NCBI RefSeq assembly: GCF_003184185.1
Contig: NZ_QHJG01000014.1
Location: 62,001-126,000 of the forward strand
DNA length: 64,000 bases
Direction: 5' to 3'
Source: Legionella qingyii
GTDB lineage: Bacteria; Pseudomonadota; Gammaproteobacteria; Legionellales; Legionellaceae
In this document: positions 46,473-59,566 of the stretch, one piece after another
Numbering within the stretch: the stretch's first letter is position 1
Layout: each line of letters starts with the position of its first letter
Notes under the pieces: generated by a model
Database searches by the model: none
Seen by the model: the letters and a program-made list of their open reading frames with translations, nothing else
What the model was told of the DNA's origin: nothing
Made by a program: the position numbers and the translations under genes

Positions 46473-47660
46473 CTATTTATAATTTACTAAGTCATGAATT
46501 AAACTGCCAAGTTCTGGAGTACCTAATCCAGTCACATAATCATATCCTTTTTGTGCAGCACAGTAATATCCACATGTTCCATTAGTTCCTGTGGTAATAT
46601 CATTAAAATTGTAATGGTATTTTCCAGTGCTGGGGTTTGCGGCCGCATAGATAGCACTAATAAAATGAGTGCCATATACTTTAGAATAGAGTGAATTTGT
46701 AATTGCCGCGATTCCTGCCCACTGCGGTGCACCTGCGCTTGTACCACCGACAACGGCCCAACCTATACCATCGCTACTTGGAACAGAGTTATAAACTGAA
46801 AATCCTGTTTCTGGATCCGCATTATAAGCTACATCTGGACCCCCCCGCTTATTATTGGATTTTGGAATAGGTAATTTTTTTTGATTCTCAGGCCATGGTT
46901 CTACAATGCTCACTCCGCCACCACTTCCTGACCATGCCTCCTCTCCTTGATAATTTCCATAGTTATCAACAAGTAACGTAGTTCCGCCGACCGCCAAAAC
47001 ATAAGGTGATGATGCAGGATAGAGGGTTCCCTTGCCGCTATCACCGGATGAGGCTACAAAAGTGACCTTTGGATTATTAAATAGTGCATCATAGGAAGTT
47101 TCTTCAGGAAACTCATCTCCACCCCAGCTCATGGAGACAACGGTAGCTCCGTTTTTTACGGCAACTTGCACGGCTTTAAATAAATTATCTATGCTATCAT
47201 CTGCAGCCTCTACTAAAATTATTTTTGCTGCAGGCGCCACAGCATGTACCCACTCGACATCCAAAGCAATTTCTCCGGCCCATCCAGCATCTGTTTTTGG
47301 CTTTTTACCGCTTGCATAGATCTTCTTAAAACAGCCATTTGCTGTTGTACACGCAGGTAATCCGAAATGTTTCGAGAACACGCCTAGATCTGCTTCAATT
47401 TTTGGATCGTCATAAGCATCTACAATCGCAATAACCTGTCCCTTTCCTTGCGAGTTGACTGAATTAAATCCATAAGCTACTCGTACCTGGCTTGGTGTTA
47501 ATCCTGTGGGGATAAAATGAGGTGTATTTGGTTTATAATGGATTGGATGATGCGCTACCCCTGGTGCTTTTGCTAATGCATAAGCCTGCACACTCAATAA
47601 ACCGAGTACAATTGGTGTAACAAGCCATTTAAATGGGAAGCCATTTAGTTTCAATTTCAT
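46473..47660 (-). CDS. Secreted S53-family (sedolisin) serine-carboxyl peptidase
   Basis: The 395-residue protein has a signal peptide (cleavage likely after VQAYA), almost no propeptide, and a sedolisin catalytic domain: Glu and Asp of the triad in AGEIALDVEWVHAVAP (E-x3-D), oxyanion Asp in VASSGDSGKGTLYPA, and Ser in VVGGTSAGAPQWAGIAAI. A C-terminal calcium-site-like segment (FNDITTGTNGTCGYYC) has a Cys pair. Sedolisins are acid-active endopeptidases; the short propeptide is unusual, since most members carry about 170 residues. Likely exported by Sec and type II secretion. It lies downstream of gyrB on the same strand with about 200 bp between. Confidence 0.92.
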   Translation of the reverse strand: MKLKLNGFPFKWLVTPIVLGLLSVQAYALAKAPGVAHHPIHYKPNTPHFIPTGLTPSQVRVAYGFNSVNSQGKGQVIAIVDAYDDPKIEADLGVFSKHFGLPACTTANGCFKKIYASGKKPKTDAGWAGEIALDVEWVHAVAPAAKIILVEAADDSIDNLFKAVQVAVKNGATVVSMSWGGDEFPEETSYDALFNNPKVTFVASSGDSGKGTLYPASSPYVLAVGGTTLLVDNYGNYQGEEAWSGSGGGVSIVEPWPENQKKLPIPKSNNKRGGPDVAYNADPETGFSVYNSVPSSDGIGWAVVGGTSAGAPQWAGIAAITNSLYSKVYGTHFISAIYAAANPSTGKYHYNFNDITTGTNGTCGYYCAAQKGYDYVTGLGTPELGSLIHDLVNYK

Positions 47661-47864
47661 TGTATTTCCTTATATCGATGTAATTAAATCCTTTATCTCC
47701 ATCATACGTACCAATGCTATTACTTTAAATTAGGAACAACCGGAATAATTGGCTTACTTGCAAAGGGAACACTTCATACTTGCAAAGAGTTCCTGGGTTC
47801 TAGCTCACGCCTTCACCCAGGCTATGTTGATTAGTTTTCTAATTGAATATTCACACGCAACACT

Positions 47865-50294
<2,430 letters not shown>

Positions 50295-50473
50295 TTACCC
50301 TATTGGTGGTGTTCTAAATACCCTATAATAGCATATTTTGCGCCACGTTTATATGTCATCCAGGAACTTTACATACAATCGATAACGCCCTCCTTAAAGC
50401 CACTCAATAATGGAATATAGACTATTCCCTCTTTTATTTTCATTGATGGTAAATAGGTTTGGAGACTACGATT

Positions 50474-50489
50474 TGTTTCACGTGAAACA
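50474..50489. other. parS centromere site 1 (recF-gyrB intergenic)
   Basis: TGTTTCACGTGAAACA is a perfect 16-bp palindrome identical to the canonical chromosomal parS bound by ParB. It abuts the recF stop codon, 1 bp away. Confidence 0.93.
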
Positions 50490-51557
50490 TTATTTCTGCT
50501 GTAACACGCCTTCACTGATTTGATAAATTAAATGTTCTTGGGTCGATATTACTGAAATGAGCTTTTCTGGATGAGTTGTAGAAGTGATTACGTATTGTCC
50601 CGCTCGTTGAGCAAGATACTCCATAAGTTTCATTTGATGTGTTTCATCGAGTTCAGCAGGTAAATCGTCAATTAAATGCAAGCATTCCTGTTGTAAAAGA
50701 TTCGCTTGAGCTAAGCGCAAAGCAATTAAAATTATTTTTTGTTGCCCACGGGATAAAACTTGTTTCGCTTTATTTTGATTAACTTCTATTAAAATATCAG
50801 CTTGATGAGCGCCAAATTGTGTATAAGTCTTTTGATTATCAGAAGCAAAATTCTCAGCTAATATTTGTTCCAGTTCTTTTCCAGAGTTTTTTTTGTCCCA
50901 ACCTTTATAATAGCTAAGCTTACAATCGAGATGACTCAATTCTTTTAGTGCAGCGACAAACGCACGTTCCCATTGCGCAAAATACTCTTCACGAAGCACA
51001 TGAAGTTGGTAGGCAAATTGACTTAGCTGTTTATCCCATGGAACAAAATGCTTTAAAGGGGCATGTTGTTTTAAAAGCGCATTGCGCTGCTTTAGTACTC
51101 TTTTATATTCCTTCCATAAAGGAAGATAGTTATGTTTCACGTGAAACAATCCCCAGTCCAATAAACTACGACGAACAGAAGGACCTGCATCGATAATTTG
51201 AAAAAGGTCGGAATAAAAGATCTGACAGGGTAACGCGTAAGCCAATTGACTGGTTGTGGAGCAAAATTGATTATTCAATTTAATCTGGGTGGGTTCAGAA
51301 TAAGATTTTTGAATACTAATCGTTTCTTGTTGTTGTGCTCGAGCAAATACGGTTAAAGATGGGTAATCATAAGAAATAATTGGCGATATTTCACGGGAAC
51401 GAAAAGAATGTCCACAGCTTAATAAATAAAGTCCTTCAAGGACAGAAGTTTTGCCACTGCCATTTGGACCATATATAAAATTAAATCTGGGACTTAAGCC
51501 AAGTTGTGTCGATGAAATATTTCGTAAGTTATGAATTCTTAATTCAGAAAGGATCAT
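50490..51557 (-). CDS. recF: DNA recombination/repair protein RecF
   Basis: The 355-residue SMC-like ATPase has Walker A FIYGPNGSGKTSVLEGLYLLS near the N-terminus, the signature VLSRGQQKIILIALRLAQA, and Walker B LIDDLPAELDE. RecF loads RecA at ssDNA gaps with RecO and RecR. The start overlaps the dnaN stop by 4 bp. A perfect parS palindrome (51133-51148) is embedded in the coding sequence, translated as part of LFHVKHNYL, so the protein sequence here is constrained by a chromosome-segregation site. Confidence 0.97.
   Translation of the reverse strand: MILSELRIHNLRNISSTQLGLSPRFNFIYGPNGSGKTSVLEGLYLLSCGHSFRSREISPIISYDYPSLTVFARAQQQETISIQKSYSEPTQIKLNNQFCSTTSQLAYALPCQIFYSDLFQIIDAGPSVRRSLLDWGLFHVKHNYLPLWKEYKRVLKQRNALLKQHAPLKHFVPWDKQLSQFAYQLHVLREEYFAQWERAFVAALKELSHLDCKLSYYKGWDKKNSGKELEQILAENFASDNQKTYTQFGAHQADILIEVNQNKAKQVLSRGQQKIILIALRLAQANLLQQECLHLIDDLPAELDETHQMKLMEYLAQRAGQYVITSTTHPEKLISVISTQEHLIYQISEGVLQQK
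51133..51148. other. parS centromere site 2 (inside recF)
   Basis: Second perfect copy of TGTTTCACGTGAAACA, 659 bp from the first, within the recF coding frame. Two exact copies so close together and near the origin are very unlikely by chance. Confidence 0.93.
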
Positions 51558-52657
51558 ATTTTCATAGGCATAATTATATATTGGTAATTATCATCATCTA
51601 TAGACTCAATTAAAATACTACTATCCGTATTCGATAGAGACAAACGAATTTGTCCTTCACCAAAATGTGAAAGCACATCGAGCAAATAGGTAGCATTCAA
51701 GCCAATCTTTAACTCATCGCCCTGTGTTTCAGCGATTAAAGATTCAACGGCTTCTTCTTGTTCATTATTGTTGGCAATTAAAGTTAACATGCCAGGTTGT
51801 AAATGAAGCATAACCGCCTTTGACTTTTCATGAGCCAAAATGACAATACGTGATAATGAGCGCTTAAAAACAGCGCAATCAATAATGATCTGCTTGTCCT
51901 GATTTTTAGGAATAGCTTTAGTATAAGGAGGAAAACGCGCTTCAATCAATTTTGATAAAAACATAAATTGACGGGATACCAATTTAAAATGAGATTTTCC
52001 AGCAGCCAATAATACCTCTTCATCTTCAATACTATTTAGAAGACGTAACAACTCTTGAATTCCCTTTTTTGGTATCAACAGTTTTTTCTCATTGGTATTA
52101 GAACATTGATGACGACAAATCGCCATTCGATGTCCATCTGTAGCAACAGCAGAAATGAGGTTCGGTTCAAAATCAAGAAACAATCCATTTAGAAAGACTC
52201 GCACATCTTGTTGTGCCATAGCAAAATGAGTGGACTGCAACAGCTTTAATAAAACCAAACGAGGAATAGTCAATTCAACCTCGTTGCATTCATCTTCGCT
52301 TAAGGGATAGCCATCAGCGGGTAACGTTGTCAATTTGAACGAACTACGTCCTTGTTTAATAGTTAATAGAGCATTATCAACAATCACTTTGGGATTGGGG
52401 TCATCATCTAAAGAACGAATAATATCAATAAATTTTTTTGCAGGGACAGTAATACTTCCAGACTGTTCGCCAGAATTACAGGGTACTTGAGCAGCAATCT
52501 CAATTTCCAAATCCGTAGCCGTAATATTTAACGAATTATCTGATAATTTAAGATAAAAATTCGACAAAATAGCTAAACTTTGCTTTTTATCAACAGCACC
52601 TGCAACTGTAAGTAGCGGAGAAAGTAAATCCTCTTTTTTAATAGCGAATTCAAACAA
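51554..52657 (-). CDS. dnaN: DNA polymerase III beta sliding clamp
   Basis: The 367-residue protein spans three clamp domains and starts MFEFAIKKEDLLSPLLTVAGAVDKKQSLAILSNF. It has the typical ends of each repeat (ATDLEIEIAAQVP; ATDGHRMAICRH; and the C-terminal YQYIIMPMKI, the MPM-R/I signature of the ligand-binding pocket). It forms the ring that tethers Pol III to DNA. Its stop overlaps the recF start by 4 bp, and it lies 209 bp downstream of dnaA. Confidence 0.98.
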   Translation of the reverse strand: MFEFAIKKEDLLSPLLTVAGAVDKKQSLAILSNFYLKLSDNSLNITATDLEIEIAAQVPCNSGEQSGSITVPAKKFIDIIRSLDDDPNPKVIVDNALLTIKQGRSSFKLTTLPADGYPLSEDECNEVELTIPRLVLLKLLQSTHFAMAQQDVRVFLNGLFLDFEPNLISAVATDGHRMAICRHQCSNTNEKKLLIPKKGIQELLRLLNSIEDEEVLLAAGKSHFKLVSRQFMFLSKLIEARFPPYTKAIPKNQDKQIIIDCAVFKRSLSRIVILAHEKSKAVMLHLQPGMLTLIANNNEQEEAVESLIAETQGDELKIGLNATYLLDVLSHFGEGQIRLSLSNTDSSILIESIDDDNYQYIIMPMKI

Positions 52658-52866
52658 GATAGAACTCCATCTTAACCTAAGAATAACAATAAAAAAATCG
52701 CTTCATCACGCTCATGCATCATCTGGATTAAGATAGTCATAATCGTAGCCAGAGTAAAGCGAAACGGAACAGGGTTTGTCTCGGCCTGGATGAATACTTT
52801 AGTCCTGGATTCCACCTCAATCCCCTCAGAAGCCCATGGTCGGTCTGTTAAAATCTGTCGATTGAA

Positions 52867-54258
52867 TTAAGAAGACAAAATGCGCATTAAATTTTTATAA
52901 TCTTCAGTAAAATCACTGTCATCCTGAACCAATTCCTTAACTTTCCTGCATGCATGAATAACCGTTGTATGATCACGGCCACCAAAATGATCCCCAATTT
53001 CGGGTAAGCTGTGATTGGTTAACTCTTTGCTTAAAGCCATAGCCATTTGTCTGGGTCTGGCAATAGAACGGCTGCGGCGCTTTGACAATAAATCAGCCAC
53101 TTTGACCTTATAATACTCAGCTACTGTTTTTTGAATATTTTCAATGGTAACTAATTTATCCTGCAAAGCCAGAAGATCACGCAAGGCTTCGTGAACAAAC
53201 TCAATGGTAATTGGTTTGCCAGTAAAATGAGCATTGGCAATAACTCGCCGTAATGCGCCCTCGAGTTCCCTGACATTGGAGCGAATACGCTTCGCAATAA
53301 AAAATGCAACCTCATAAGGCAATTCAATATTCGATTGTTCCGCCTTGCTAATTAAAATAGCAACACGTGTTTCAAGCTCGGGAGGTTCAACAGCAACAGT
53401 TAATCCCCAACCAAATCGGGATTTCAAACGCTCTTCCATACCTTCAATTTCTTTAGGATAACGGTCACTCGTGAGAATGATTTGTTGCTGCCCCTCCAAT
53501 AAAGCATTAAAAGTATGGAAAAACTCCTCTTGAGACCTGTCTTTACCAGCAAAAAACTGGATATCATCAATAAGCAATGCATTTAGGGAACGATAAAAAC
53601 GTTTAAATTCATTAATTGAGTTCGTCTGGATAGCCTTTACCATATCCGCAACAAAACGTTCAGAATGTAAATATAGTATCTTCGCATCAGGATTATTTTT
53701 TAATATGGCATTACCAATAGCATGCATCAAATGCGTTTTTCCTAAACCCACACCACCATAAATAAACAGTGGATTATAGGCATCACCAGGTCGCTCAGCT
53801 ACCTGCATTGAAGCAGCTCGAGCTAGCTGGTTGGAATTACCTTCAACAAAGCTTTCAAAAACAAATTTTTTATTTAAGTGACTGCTCTTATAATCGACAG
53901 CTTTCTTAGGTGCCGTCTTGATTGCAACGGTATTGGCCGGAGCAGAGGCATTTACTTCAGATGAAAAAGAACTAGAAGAACCTGCAGAGCTCGAATCAGA
54001 CTCAGTACTGGAAACTCTGCTGCCAATTTCAATAGAAATTGATTTAATCTCATCACCACAAAACTGTTTAATCAACTCTTCAATTCGTGCAAAAAAATGC
54101 TTCTTTACCCAATCAACAACAAATCGATTGGGAGCAAATAAAATAAAACGTTGTTCTTCTGTATGAGCCTGTAAAGGACGCAACCAGGTATTAAATTGTT
54201 GAGCAGAATATTCATCTTGCAATAGACCTAAACATTTTTGCCAAACAGATGCTGACAC
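52867..54258 (-). CDS. dnaA: Chromosomal replication initiator DnaA
   Basis: The protein has domain I ([25 protein letters not shown]), a Ser-rich linker domain II, AAA+ domain III ([29 protein letters not shown]; sensor [17 protein letters not shown]) and domain IV with the DNA-binding signature [16 protein letters not shown]. The start is set at GTG 54258 (MSASVWQKC) since GAGGAG lies 7 bp upstream and the N-terminus then matches Legionella DnaA; the in-frame extension to 54300 adds 14 unrelated residues. Three DnaA-box-like sites lie just upstream (54307-54486), suggesting autoregulation as well as origin function. Confidence 0.98.
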   Translation of the reverse strand: MSASVWQKCLGLLQDEYSAQQFNTWLRPLQAHTEEQRFILFAPNRFVVDWVKKHFFARIEELIKQFCGDEIKSISIEIGSRVSSTESDSSSAGSSSSFSSEVNASAPANTVAIKTAPKKAVDYKSSHLNKKFVFESFVEGNSNQLARAASMQVAERPGDAYNPLFIYGGVGLGKTHLMHAIGNAILKNNPDAKILYLHSERFVADMVKAIQTNSINEFKRFYRSLNALLIDDIQFFAGKDRSQEEFFHTFNALLEGQQQIILTSDRYPKEIEGMEERLKSRFGWGLTVAVEPPELETRVAILISKAEQSNIELPYEVAFFIAKRIRSNVRELEGALRRVIANAHFTGKPITIEFVHEALRDLLALQDKLVTIENIQKTVAEYYKVKVADLLSKRRSRSIARPRQMAMALSKELTNHSLPEIGDHFGGRDHTTVIHACRKVKELVQDDSDFTEDYKNLMRILSS

Positions 54259-54306
54259 AACATAACTCCTCATTAAAGAAGGGTGGTAAAAAGAATACAA
54301 AACTAA

Positions 54307-54486
54307 TTATCCACAGCAATTAAATATGCCACTGAAAGTACCCGGACAGCAAGATAATTAAGCATGAAATTACTACGTATGAAATTGAGAAATAGAATTT
54401 CTTCGGTACACTAAGGTGCTGCTGCAGGCAAATTATACTCAGCCTTGGGAATAAAGAAAAGTTATCCACAAAAAAAGTGTGGATAT
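54307..54486. promoter_or_regulatory. DnaA-box cluster upstream of dnaA
   Basis: Two perfect TTATCCACA boxes (54307 and 54462, same orientation) and one inverted 8/9 match (54478-54486). The last two are 7 bp apart and head-to-head. Confidence 0.75.
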
Positions 54487-54950
54487 TTTCAGAAGTAAGA
54501 GAGAATTATTTTGCAAGAAATTTAAATTGATATATTTGAAGAGAGCTATGCTAAGTAGACGTATCACTTTGAATTTCCATGCAATTTTCCTTATTCTCAT
54601 TTAAAAAAAGATAAAAAAACAATTGAGTTTGCCCTTAATATAATTGTTTCAAATAAAGATCAGTACAGAGGTGTTGATTGGAACGAATCGCTCCATCTTT
54701 GTTCTCACTTTGTATACCTAACGATTTAAAGACATAAGATAATGTAGCACTTTGATTGCACGCCATAACCGTTTAAATACATCATTAAAACATTCAGCCT
54801 TTTGTTCATAAAGAAAATAACCACGAATACTCTATCTATTCATTAATGTCGCGCAATAGCTTTTGTTGACTCTTCTGTAATTGCTTTTGAACTATTGGCA
54901 CGTTAACTTTATTTCCTAATGTGACAAATAAAAAATAGAACTACCAATAG

Positions 54951-55136
54951 CTAAAAATATAGCGATAGAAAAGATACACGAGTTAAAGAAAAAAAAGCGA
55001 CAAAACTACCAACCATAGCGAATACGATACCAAATAATAGCCATGCGACCCTAGATCCAGATCCAATACCATTTATAGCGGATGTTAAAAATAAGATGAT
55101 TATTCCTAAATAGCTGAACTCATTATTTGACGTCAT
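54951..55136 (-). CDS. Possible small membrane protein (61 aa) in the origin region
   Basis: The frame reads MTSNNEFSYLGIIILFLTSA with two hydrophobic stretches separated by NGIGSGSR, a plausible two-helix protein. There is no good ribosome-binding site before the ATG, and the surrounding DNA is very AT-rich, which favours chance hydrophobic frames. Could also be a decayed gene. Listed with low confidence. Confidence 0.3.
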   Translation of the reverse strand: MTSNNEFSYLGIIILFLTSAINGIGSGSRVAWLLFGIVFAMVGSFVAFFSLTRVSFLSLYF

Positions 55137-55555
55137 TGATGTTTAGTTGCATTGCAAAAAAGAATAATAATAAAAAAATCAATAAGTTAAGTATTAAACA
55201 ACATCCAGCGAAGAACAGCGATAAAACATAATAAAAAAAGATAAAAAATAAATCAGGTTGGATCAAGTTAACTATGAATAAATACGATCGAATAACGGGT
55301 ATAAGCTGATAATAAATCATTGAATAAATCAAATCATAAAAATACATACAAATAGATCACAAGCTTAAAAAGAGGTTACAAACAAAGTTTCATATCAATT
55401 AAGTTATTGTTTTTAATAATTATTTAACATTTATCAACAACAGATAAAAACCTAATAACAATAAAAAATTTAAAAAATATAAAATAATGTAGTTATTAAC
55501 AGGCCCAAAAAACAAAGAAAAAAGAGAGGACACAAAAAATAATCAATTATCAAAA

Positions 55556-55584
55556 TTGACAGTAGAAAAAAAGTTCTCTATTAT
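55556..55584 (+). promoter_or_regulatory. Promoter of rpmH-rnpA operon
   Basis: TTGACA (55556-55561), 17-bp spacer, TATTAT (55579-55584), with the rpmH ATG at 55618. A near-ideal sigma-70 promoter. Confidence 0.8.
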
Positions 55585-55617
55585 TGCCAGCCTCATAAAT
55601 TTATTAACAGGTTCATC

Positions 55618-55752
55618 ATGAAACGTACCTTTCAACCTAGTAATTTAAAACGTAAACGTGACCACGGTTTTCGTGAGCGTATGGCTACTCGTGCAGGTAG
55701 ATTAGTAATCAAACGTCGTCGTGCTAAAGGCCGTAAACGTTTGACTGCCTAA
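55618..55752 (+). CDS. rpmH: 50S ribosomal protein L34
   Basis: The 44-residue frame reads [20 protein letters not shown] and continues [24 protein letters not shown], a complete bacterial L34. It is highly basic and binds 23S rRNA in the large subunit. It is the first gene of rpmH-rnpA-yidD-yidC-mnmE; its TAA is immediately followed by the rnpA GTG. A strong promoter lies 34 bp upstream. The start codon follows a weak ribosome-binding site (AACAGG). Confidence 0.99.
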   Translation: MKRTFQPSNLKRKRDHGFRERMATRAGRLVIKRRRAKGRKRLTA

Positions 55753-56097
55753 GTGTTTGCTTTTAAAAAAACACAGCGATTACTAACAAAATATGATTAT
55801 AATCATGTGTTTGAACAAGCAGAAAAAATAGTAACATCCGAGTTTATCGTTCTCTTTAGAGAAAATAATTTAGGTTATGCACGACTTGGGCTGGCGTTAT
55901 CTAAGAAAATGATAGCAAAAGCTCATGATCGAAATCGTATTAAACGGCTGTTAAGAGAAAGCTTTCGACAAAAAGAATTACCTGCAGTCGATGTGGTTTT
56001 TTTAGCAAGACAAGGCGTAGCAAAACAAACAAATGCAATTATAAATGCTAGAATGAGCAAAACATGGAAAAAATTAATCTCATGTTACGAAAAATAG
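55753..56097 (+). CDS. rnpA: Ribonuclease P protein component
   Basis: The 114-residue basic protein starts at GTG directly after the rpmH stop. It has the RnpA signature: [50 protein letters not shown] (the RNR motif) and [10 protein letters not shown]. It binds RNase P RNA and helps cleave pre-tRNA leaders. Its 3' end overlaps the yidD start by 34 bp if the first yidD ATG is used. The RNA partner rnpB is not in the window. Confidence 0.97.
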   Translation: MFAFKKTQRLLTKYDYNHVFEQAEKIVTSEFIVLFRENNLGYARLGLALSKKMIAKAHDRNRIKRLLRESFRQKELPAVDVVFLARQGVAKQTNAIINARMSKTWKKLISCYEK

Positions 56098-56312
56098 TTT
56101 GTTTCCCTATCAAATTATATAAATATTTGATTAGCCCCTTGTTAAAGCCAAGTTGCCGATACTACCCAAGTTGTTCACAATATGCTGAAAGCGCTATCCT
56201 ACACTGTGGCATAACCAAAGGTTTATGGATGGCTTTAAAAAGAGTACTGCGTTGCCATCCTTGGTCACGTGGTGGCTATGATCCTGTACTCCCCAACAAC
56301 GAGAATCATTGA
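56064..56312 (+). CDS. yidD: Membrane protein insertion efficiency factor YidD
   Basis: The 82-residue protein has the DUF37 features: [35 protein letters not shown] with the conserved three-Cys pattern, followed by [25 protein letters not shown]. It is an amphipathic inner-membrane protein that helps YidC-dependent insertion. Either ATG 56064 or 56082 (MLRKIV) may be used; the second matches the usual N-terminus, and the first overlaps rnpA. Its stop overlaps the yidC start (TGATG). Confidence 0.95.
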   Translation: MEKINLMLRKIVCFPIKLYKYLISPLLKPSCRYYPSCSQYAESAILHCGITKGLWMALKRVLRCHPWSRGGYDPVLPNNENH

Positions 56313-57985
56313 TGGATATACGACGTATTGTTTTATATATGGCGCTTGCGCTAGTTAGTTTATCACTTTGGAATGCCTGGCAACTAGATTATCCTCCTCA
56401 GCCAGCGCCAACAGAAAAGGTGAGCGGCCAAGAGCAGAGTGGACAACCTTTGCTTCCGCAAGTTACACCATCCAATACGTCCACCTCAACGCCCATCAAC
56501 CCTGTTGCGGAACAAACTAAAAACAGTAATGTACCGCTAATCCAGGTTAAAACGGATGTTTTAGATGTGGCTATTGATCCGCAACAAGGTGATGTTGTTT
56601 CCGGGCAGCTCCTTGATTATCCGCAAAGTGTAGATGAAAAGAATAAACCATTTCTTCTTTTACAAAATCAGGCAAATGAGCGTTATGTTGCAAACAGCAG
56701 CCTTTTTGTTGCTTCAGGACAGAACGTCCAAGCTCTTGATTTCAATTTTACGACAGCACAACAGAATTACGTAATGGCGCCCGACCAGCAGCAATTAACG
56801 GTAACTCTTAGTGGAACAAATAGTGAAGGACTCAATGTAAAAAAAGAGTTTATTTTTACTAAAGGCAGCTATCTTATCGATGTAAATTATAAAATTGTTA
56901 ACAAGGGCAGCAATGAATGGACTGGATATTTGAATACCCAGTTATTACGCAGCTCACCCAAAGAAGATAAGTCAAGCGTATTTCATGTTGGCTCATATAC
57001 TGGTGCTTCTTATTCAGAACCCGGAAAACACCGCTATCAAAAAGTAAGCTTTAGCGATATGAATAAAGCAAATCTGGATGTGGATAGTAAAGGCGGTTGG
57101 ATTGCTATGCAACAACATTACTTTTTAAGCGCCTGGGTTCCTGCAGCAAATGCGAATAACAAGTTTTATACACGAGCTGCCAATGATGATTATACTATTG
57201 GTGCTGTGAGCAAGCCGATTACCCTTAAACCCGAAGAGCAAACAACTGTTGGTTCCAAATTGTATATTGGTCCAGAAATTACGAGCGTGTTAAAAGAGAT
57301 TGCTCCATCACTGGATCTTACTGTTGATTATGGCATGTTATGGTTTTTATCTTCGTTATTATTTTCGTTGATGAAAACAATTTATAATTTCATTGGCAAC
57401 TGGGGTTGGTCTATCGTATTAGTTACTGTATTGATTAAACTGGCATTTTACCGCTTATCAGCGGCCAGCTATAAATCAATGGCTGGTATGCGTAAATTGC
57501 AACCCAAATTGCAAGCGCTACGTGAGCGTTATGGCGATGATAAAGCTAAAATCAGCCAAGCGACTATGGAATTGTACAGGCAGGAAAAGGTAAATCCTTT
57601 AGGCGGTTGTTTGCCTATATTGATCCAAATTCCAGTATTTATTGCTCTATATTGGGTTCTATTGGAAAGTGTTGAGCTAAGACAAGCTCCATTTATCTTT
57701 TGGATTAAAGATTTGGCCTCACCTGATCCTTATCATGTATTGCCAATAATCATGGGGGCTACCATGCTGATTCAACAAAAATTGAATCCTGCGCCTCCAG
57801 ATCCAATGCAAGCAAAAGTGATGATGTTTTTACCGGTGTTATTTACTGCTTTATTCTGGAATTTCCCAGCCGGTTTGGTTCTGTATTGGATAGTGAATAA
57901 TACCTTGTCCATATTGCAACAATGGTACATTACACGTAAATATTCAGATGAAAAACCAGCCAAAAAACTTGTTCCAGCTAAATAA
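56312..57985 (+). CDS. yidC: Membrane protein insertase YidC
   Basis: The 557-residue protein has an N-terminal signal anchor ([26 protein letters not shown]), a large periplasmic beta domain (about 75-330), and the conserved five-helix 60KD_IMP core with [65 protein letters not shown] and [21 protein letters not shown]. YidC inserts proteins into the inner membrane with or without Sec. ATG 56312 is used rather than the in-frame TTG three bases upstream. The mnmE ATG follows the stop with no gap. Confidence 0.98.
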   Translation: MDIRRIVLYMALALVSLSLWNAWQLDYPPQPAPTEKVSGQEQSGQPLLPQVTPSNTSTSTPINPVAEQTKNSNVPLIQVKTDVLDVAIDPQQGDVVSGQLLDYPQSVDEKNKPFLLLQNQANERYVANSSLFVASGQNVQALDFNFTTAQQNYVMAPDQQQLTVTLSGTNSEGLNVKKEFIFTKGSYLIDVNYKIVNKGSNEWTGYLNTQLLRSSPKEDKSSVFHVGSYTGASYSEPGKHRYQKVSFSDMNKANLDVDSKGGWIAMQQHYFLSAWVPAANANNKFYTRAANDDYTIGAVSKPITLKPEEQTTVGSKLYIGPEITSVLKEIAPSLDLTVDYGMLWFLSSLLFSLMKTIYNFIGNWGWSIVLVTVLIKLAFYRLSAASYKSMAGMRKLQPKLQALRERYGDDKAKISQATMELYRQEKVNPLGGCLPILIQIPVFIALYWVLLESVELRQAPFIFWIKDLASPDPYHVLPIIMGATMLIQQKLNPAPPDPMQAKVMMFLPVLFTALFWNFPAGLVLYWIVNNTLSILQQWYITRKYSDEKPAKKLVPAK

Positions 57986-59350
57986 ATGACTACAGAAACT
58001 ATCGTAGCTATAGCTACCCCACCTGGAAGAGGTGGGGTAGGAATAATCCGATTATCCGGTCCAGAAGCATACTCTATTGCCTTTTCTCTCAATGGTAACA
58101 AATCATTACCACCACGCATGGCTACTTTTTGCTCCTTTTATTCATTTTGCAACAATGAGCACGCCCAGCAACTTGATACTCTGATTGATCAAGGGATAAT
58201 GATTTATTTTAAAGCGCCTCACTCTTTTACTGGGGAAGATGTTGTTGAGATTCAAGCGCACGGCTCGCCTGTTGTGCTTGATATGCTGACTAAAGTATGT
58301 ATTCATTTAGGGGCTCGCTTGGCACGGCCAGGGGAGTTTTCCGAGCGTGCGTTTATAAATGATAAAATTGATTTAACTCAAGCTGAAGCTATTGCTGATT
58401 TAATTCAAGCCAGTTCGCAAACCGCTGCGCGAATGGCGTTAAAGTCATTACAGGGTGAATTCTCAAATAAAATAAATAAGTTAAATGAAAAGATTATTTA
58501 CTTGCGTTTATATGTTGAAGCAGCAATAGATTTTCCAGAAGAAGAAATTGATTTCCTTAATGACGGTAAAGTCGCGCATTTGCTACACGATATTTTAACT
58601 GAATTAGATGAAATCCGTTCCCAAGCCAATCAAGGAGTTATTTTACGTGAGGGATTGTCTGTAGTGATTGCTGGAAGACCTAATGCAGGCAAATCAACGT
58701 TAATTAATTGTTTGGCGGGACGCGATGTGGCTATAGTTACTGAGATTGCTGGCACCACTCGTGATATTATGCGCGAACATATTTTATTGGATGACATCCC
58801 CCTCCACATTATTGATACTGCCGGTTTACGTGAGTCTGATGATATTGTCGAAAAGGAAGGGATTAAAAGAGCCTGGCAAGAATTGAAAAAGGCTGATTGT
58901 GTTTTACTGGTCGTTGATGTAAATGATCTGGAACACCATCATTATTTAACTAAGGAAATTAGAACCGCCTTGCCAGCGGAAGTTCCGATTATTACTGTCT
59001 TCAATAAAATTGACACCTTAGGTCACCGTGCTCACACAAACAATCATGATATCTATCTTTCTGCAAAATCAGGTGAAGGAATTGATGGCTTAAAGCAAGT
59101 AATAAAACACGTTGTAGGCTATCAACCTAACGAAGGAAATTTTCTTGCCAGAAGACGGCATTTGCAGGCATTGGATGAAGCAAAAAAATTACTTTCGACA
59201 GGCCAGCAACAATTGGCAGAGCATCGTGCTGGAGAGTTACTGGCAGAAGACTTGCGTCTGGCACATCAAAGTCTATGCGAAATAACAGGCGAGTTTAGTT
59301 CGGATGACTTATTAGGACGCATCTTTTCCAGCTTTTGTATTGGCAAATAA
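57986..59350 (+). CDS. mnmE: tRNA modification GTPase MnmE
   Basis: The 454-residue protein has the N-terminal folate-binding domain ([42 protein letters not shown]), a helical domain, and a GTPase domain ([36 protein letters not shown]), with the hallmark C-terminus FCIGK. With MnmG it makes the cmnm5 modification at U34 of tRNAs. It begins directly after the yidC stop and closes the rpmH operon. All GTPase motifs and the C-terminal Cys are intact. Confidence 0.99.
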   Translation: MTTETIVAIATPPGRGGVGIIRLSGPEAYSIAFSLNGNKSLPPRMATFCSFYSFCNNEHAQQLDTLIDQGIMIYFKAPHSFTGEDVVEIQAHGSPVVLDMLTKVCIHLGARLARPGEFSERAFINDKIDLTQAEAIADLIQASSQTAARMALKSLQGEFSNKINKLNEKIIYLRLYVEAAIDFPEEEIDFLNDGKVAHLLHDILTELDEIRSQANQGVILREGLSVVIAGRPNAGKSTLINCLAGRDVAIVTEIAGTTRDIMREHILLDDIPLHIIDTAGLRESDDIVEKEGIKRAWQELKKADCVLLVVDVNDLEHHHYLTKEIRTALPAEVPIITVFNKIDTLGHRAHTNNHDIYLSAKSGEGIDGLKQVIKHVVGYQPNEGNFLARRRHLQALDEAKKLLSTGQQQLAEHRAGELLAEDLRLAHQSLCEITGEFSSDDLLGRIFSSFCIGK

Positions 59351-59566
59351 ATTGATTGATAGGCTGTTTAATTTTGCTGGACACAAACCGCCGCATTATT
59401 AAGTTTTTTATTCTCACTTTTTCACCCCAAAGTGATCTTTACAGCTATAAACACTTTCTTTACTGTTTTGAAACATTATGTTAAAAAAACAAACAGAAAT
59501 ATCTTGTCAAAACCATTGTCCAATGATAACGTATAAGTCTTACTGTCTATTTTTTGTGAGGTGGTC

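Larger units (their letters stand above)
54259..55617. other. Putative chromosomal replication origin region (oriC)
   Basis: This 1.36-kb AT-rich gap lies between dnaA and rpmH. DnaA-box matches are TTATCCACA at 54307-54315 and 54462-54470, the inverted TGTGGATAT at 54478-54486, and a weaker TTATCAACA at 55431-55439, next to a run of nearly pure A/T (about 55380-55500) that could be an unwinding element. Apart from two weak hydrophobic frames, nothing here reads as a gene. The exact origin within it is not determined. Confidence 0.7.

Noticed and set aside
53362..53371. AACACGTGTT in dnaA (and at 44970) as further parS sites
   Set aside because: They share only the central CACGTG; the flanking bases do not match the 16-bp parS.
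55123..55347. 74-codon hydrophobic minus-strand frame in the origin region
   Set aside because: Nearly all Phe/Leu/Ile/Tyr from A/T-rich DNA, no ribosome-binding site, overlaps the other small frame.
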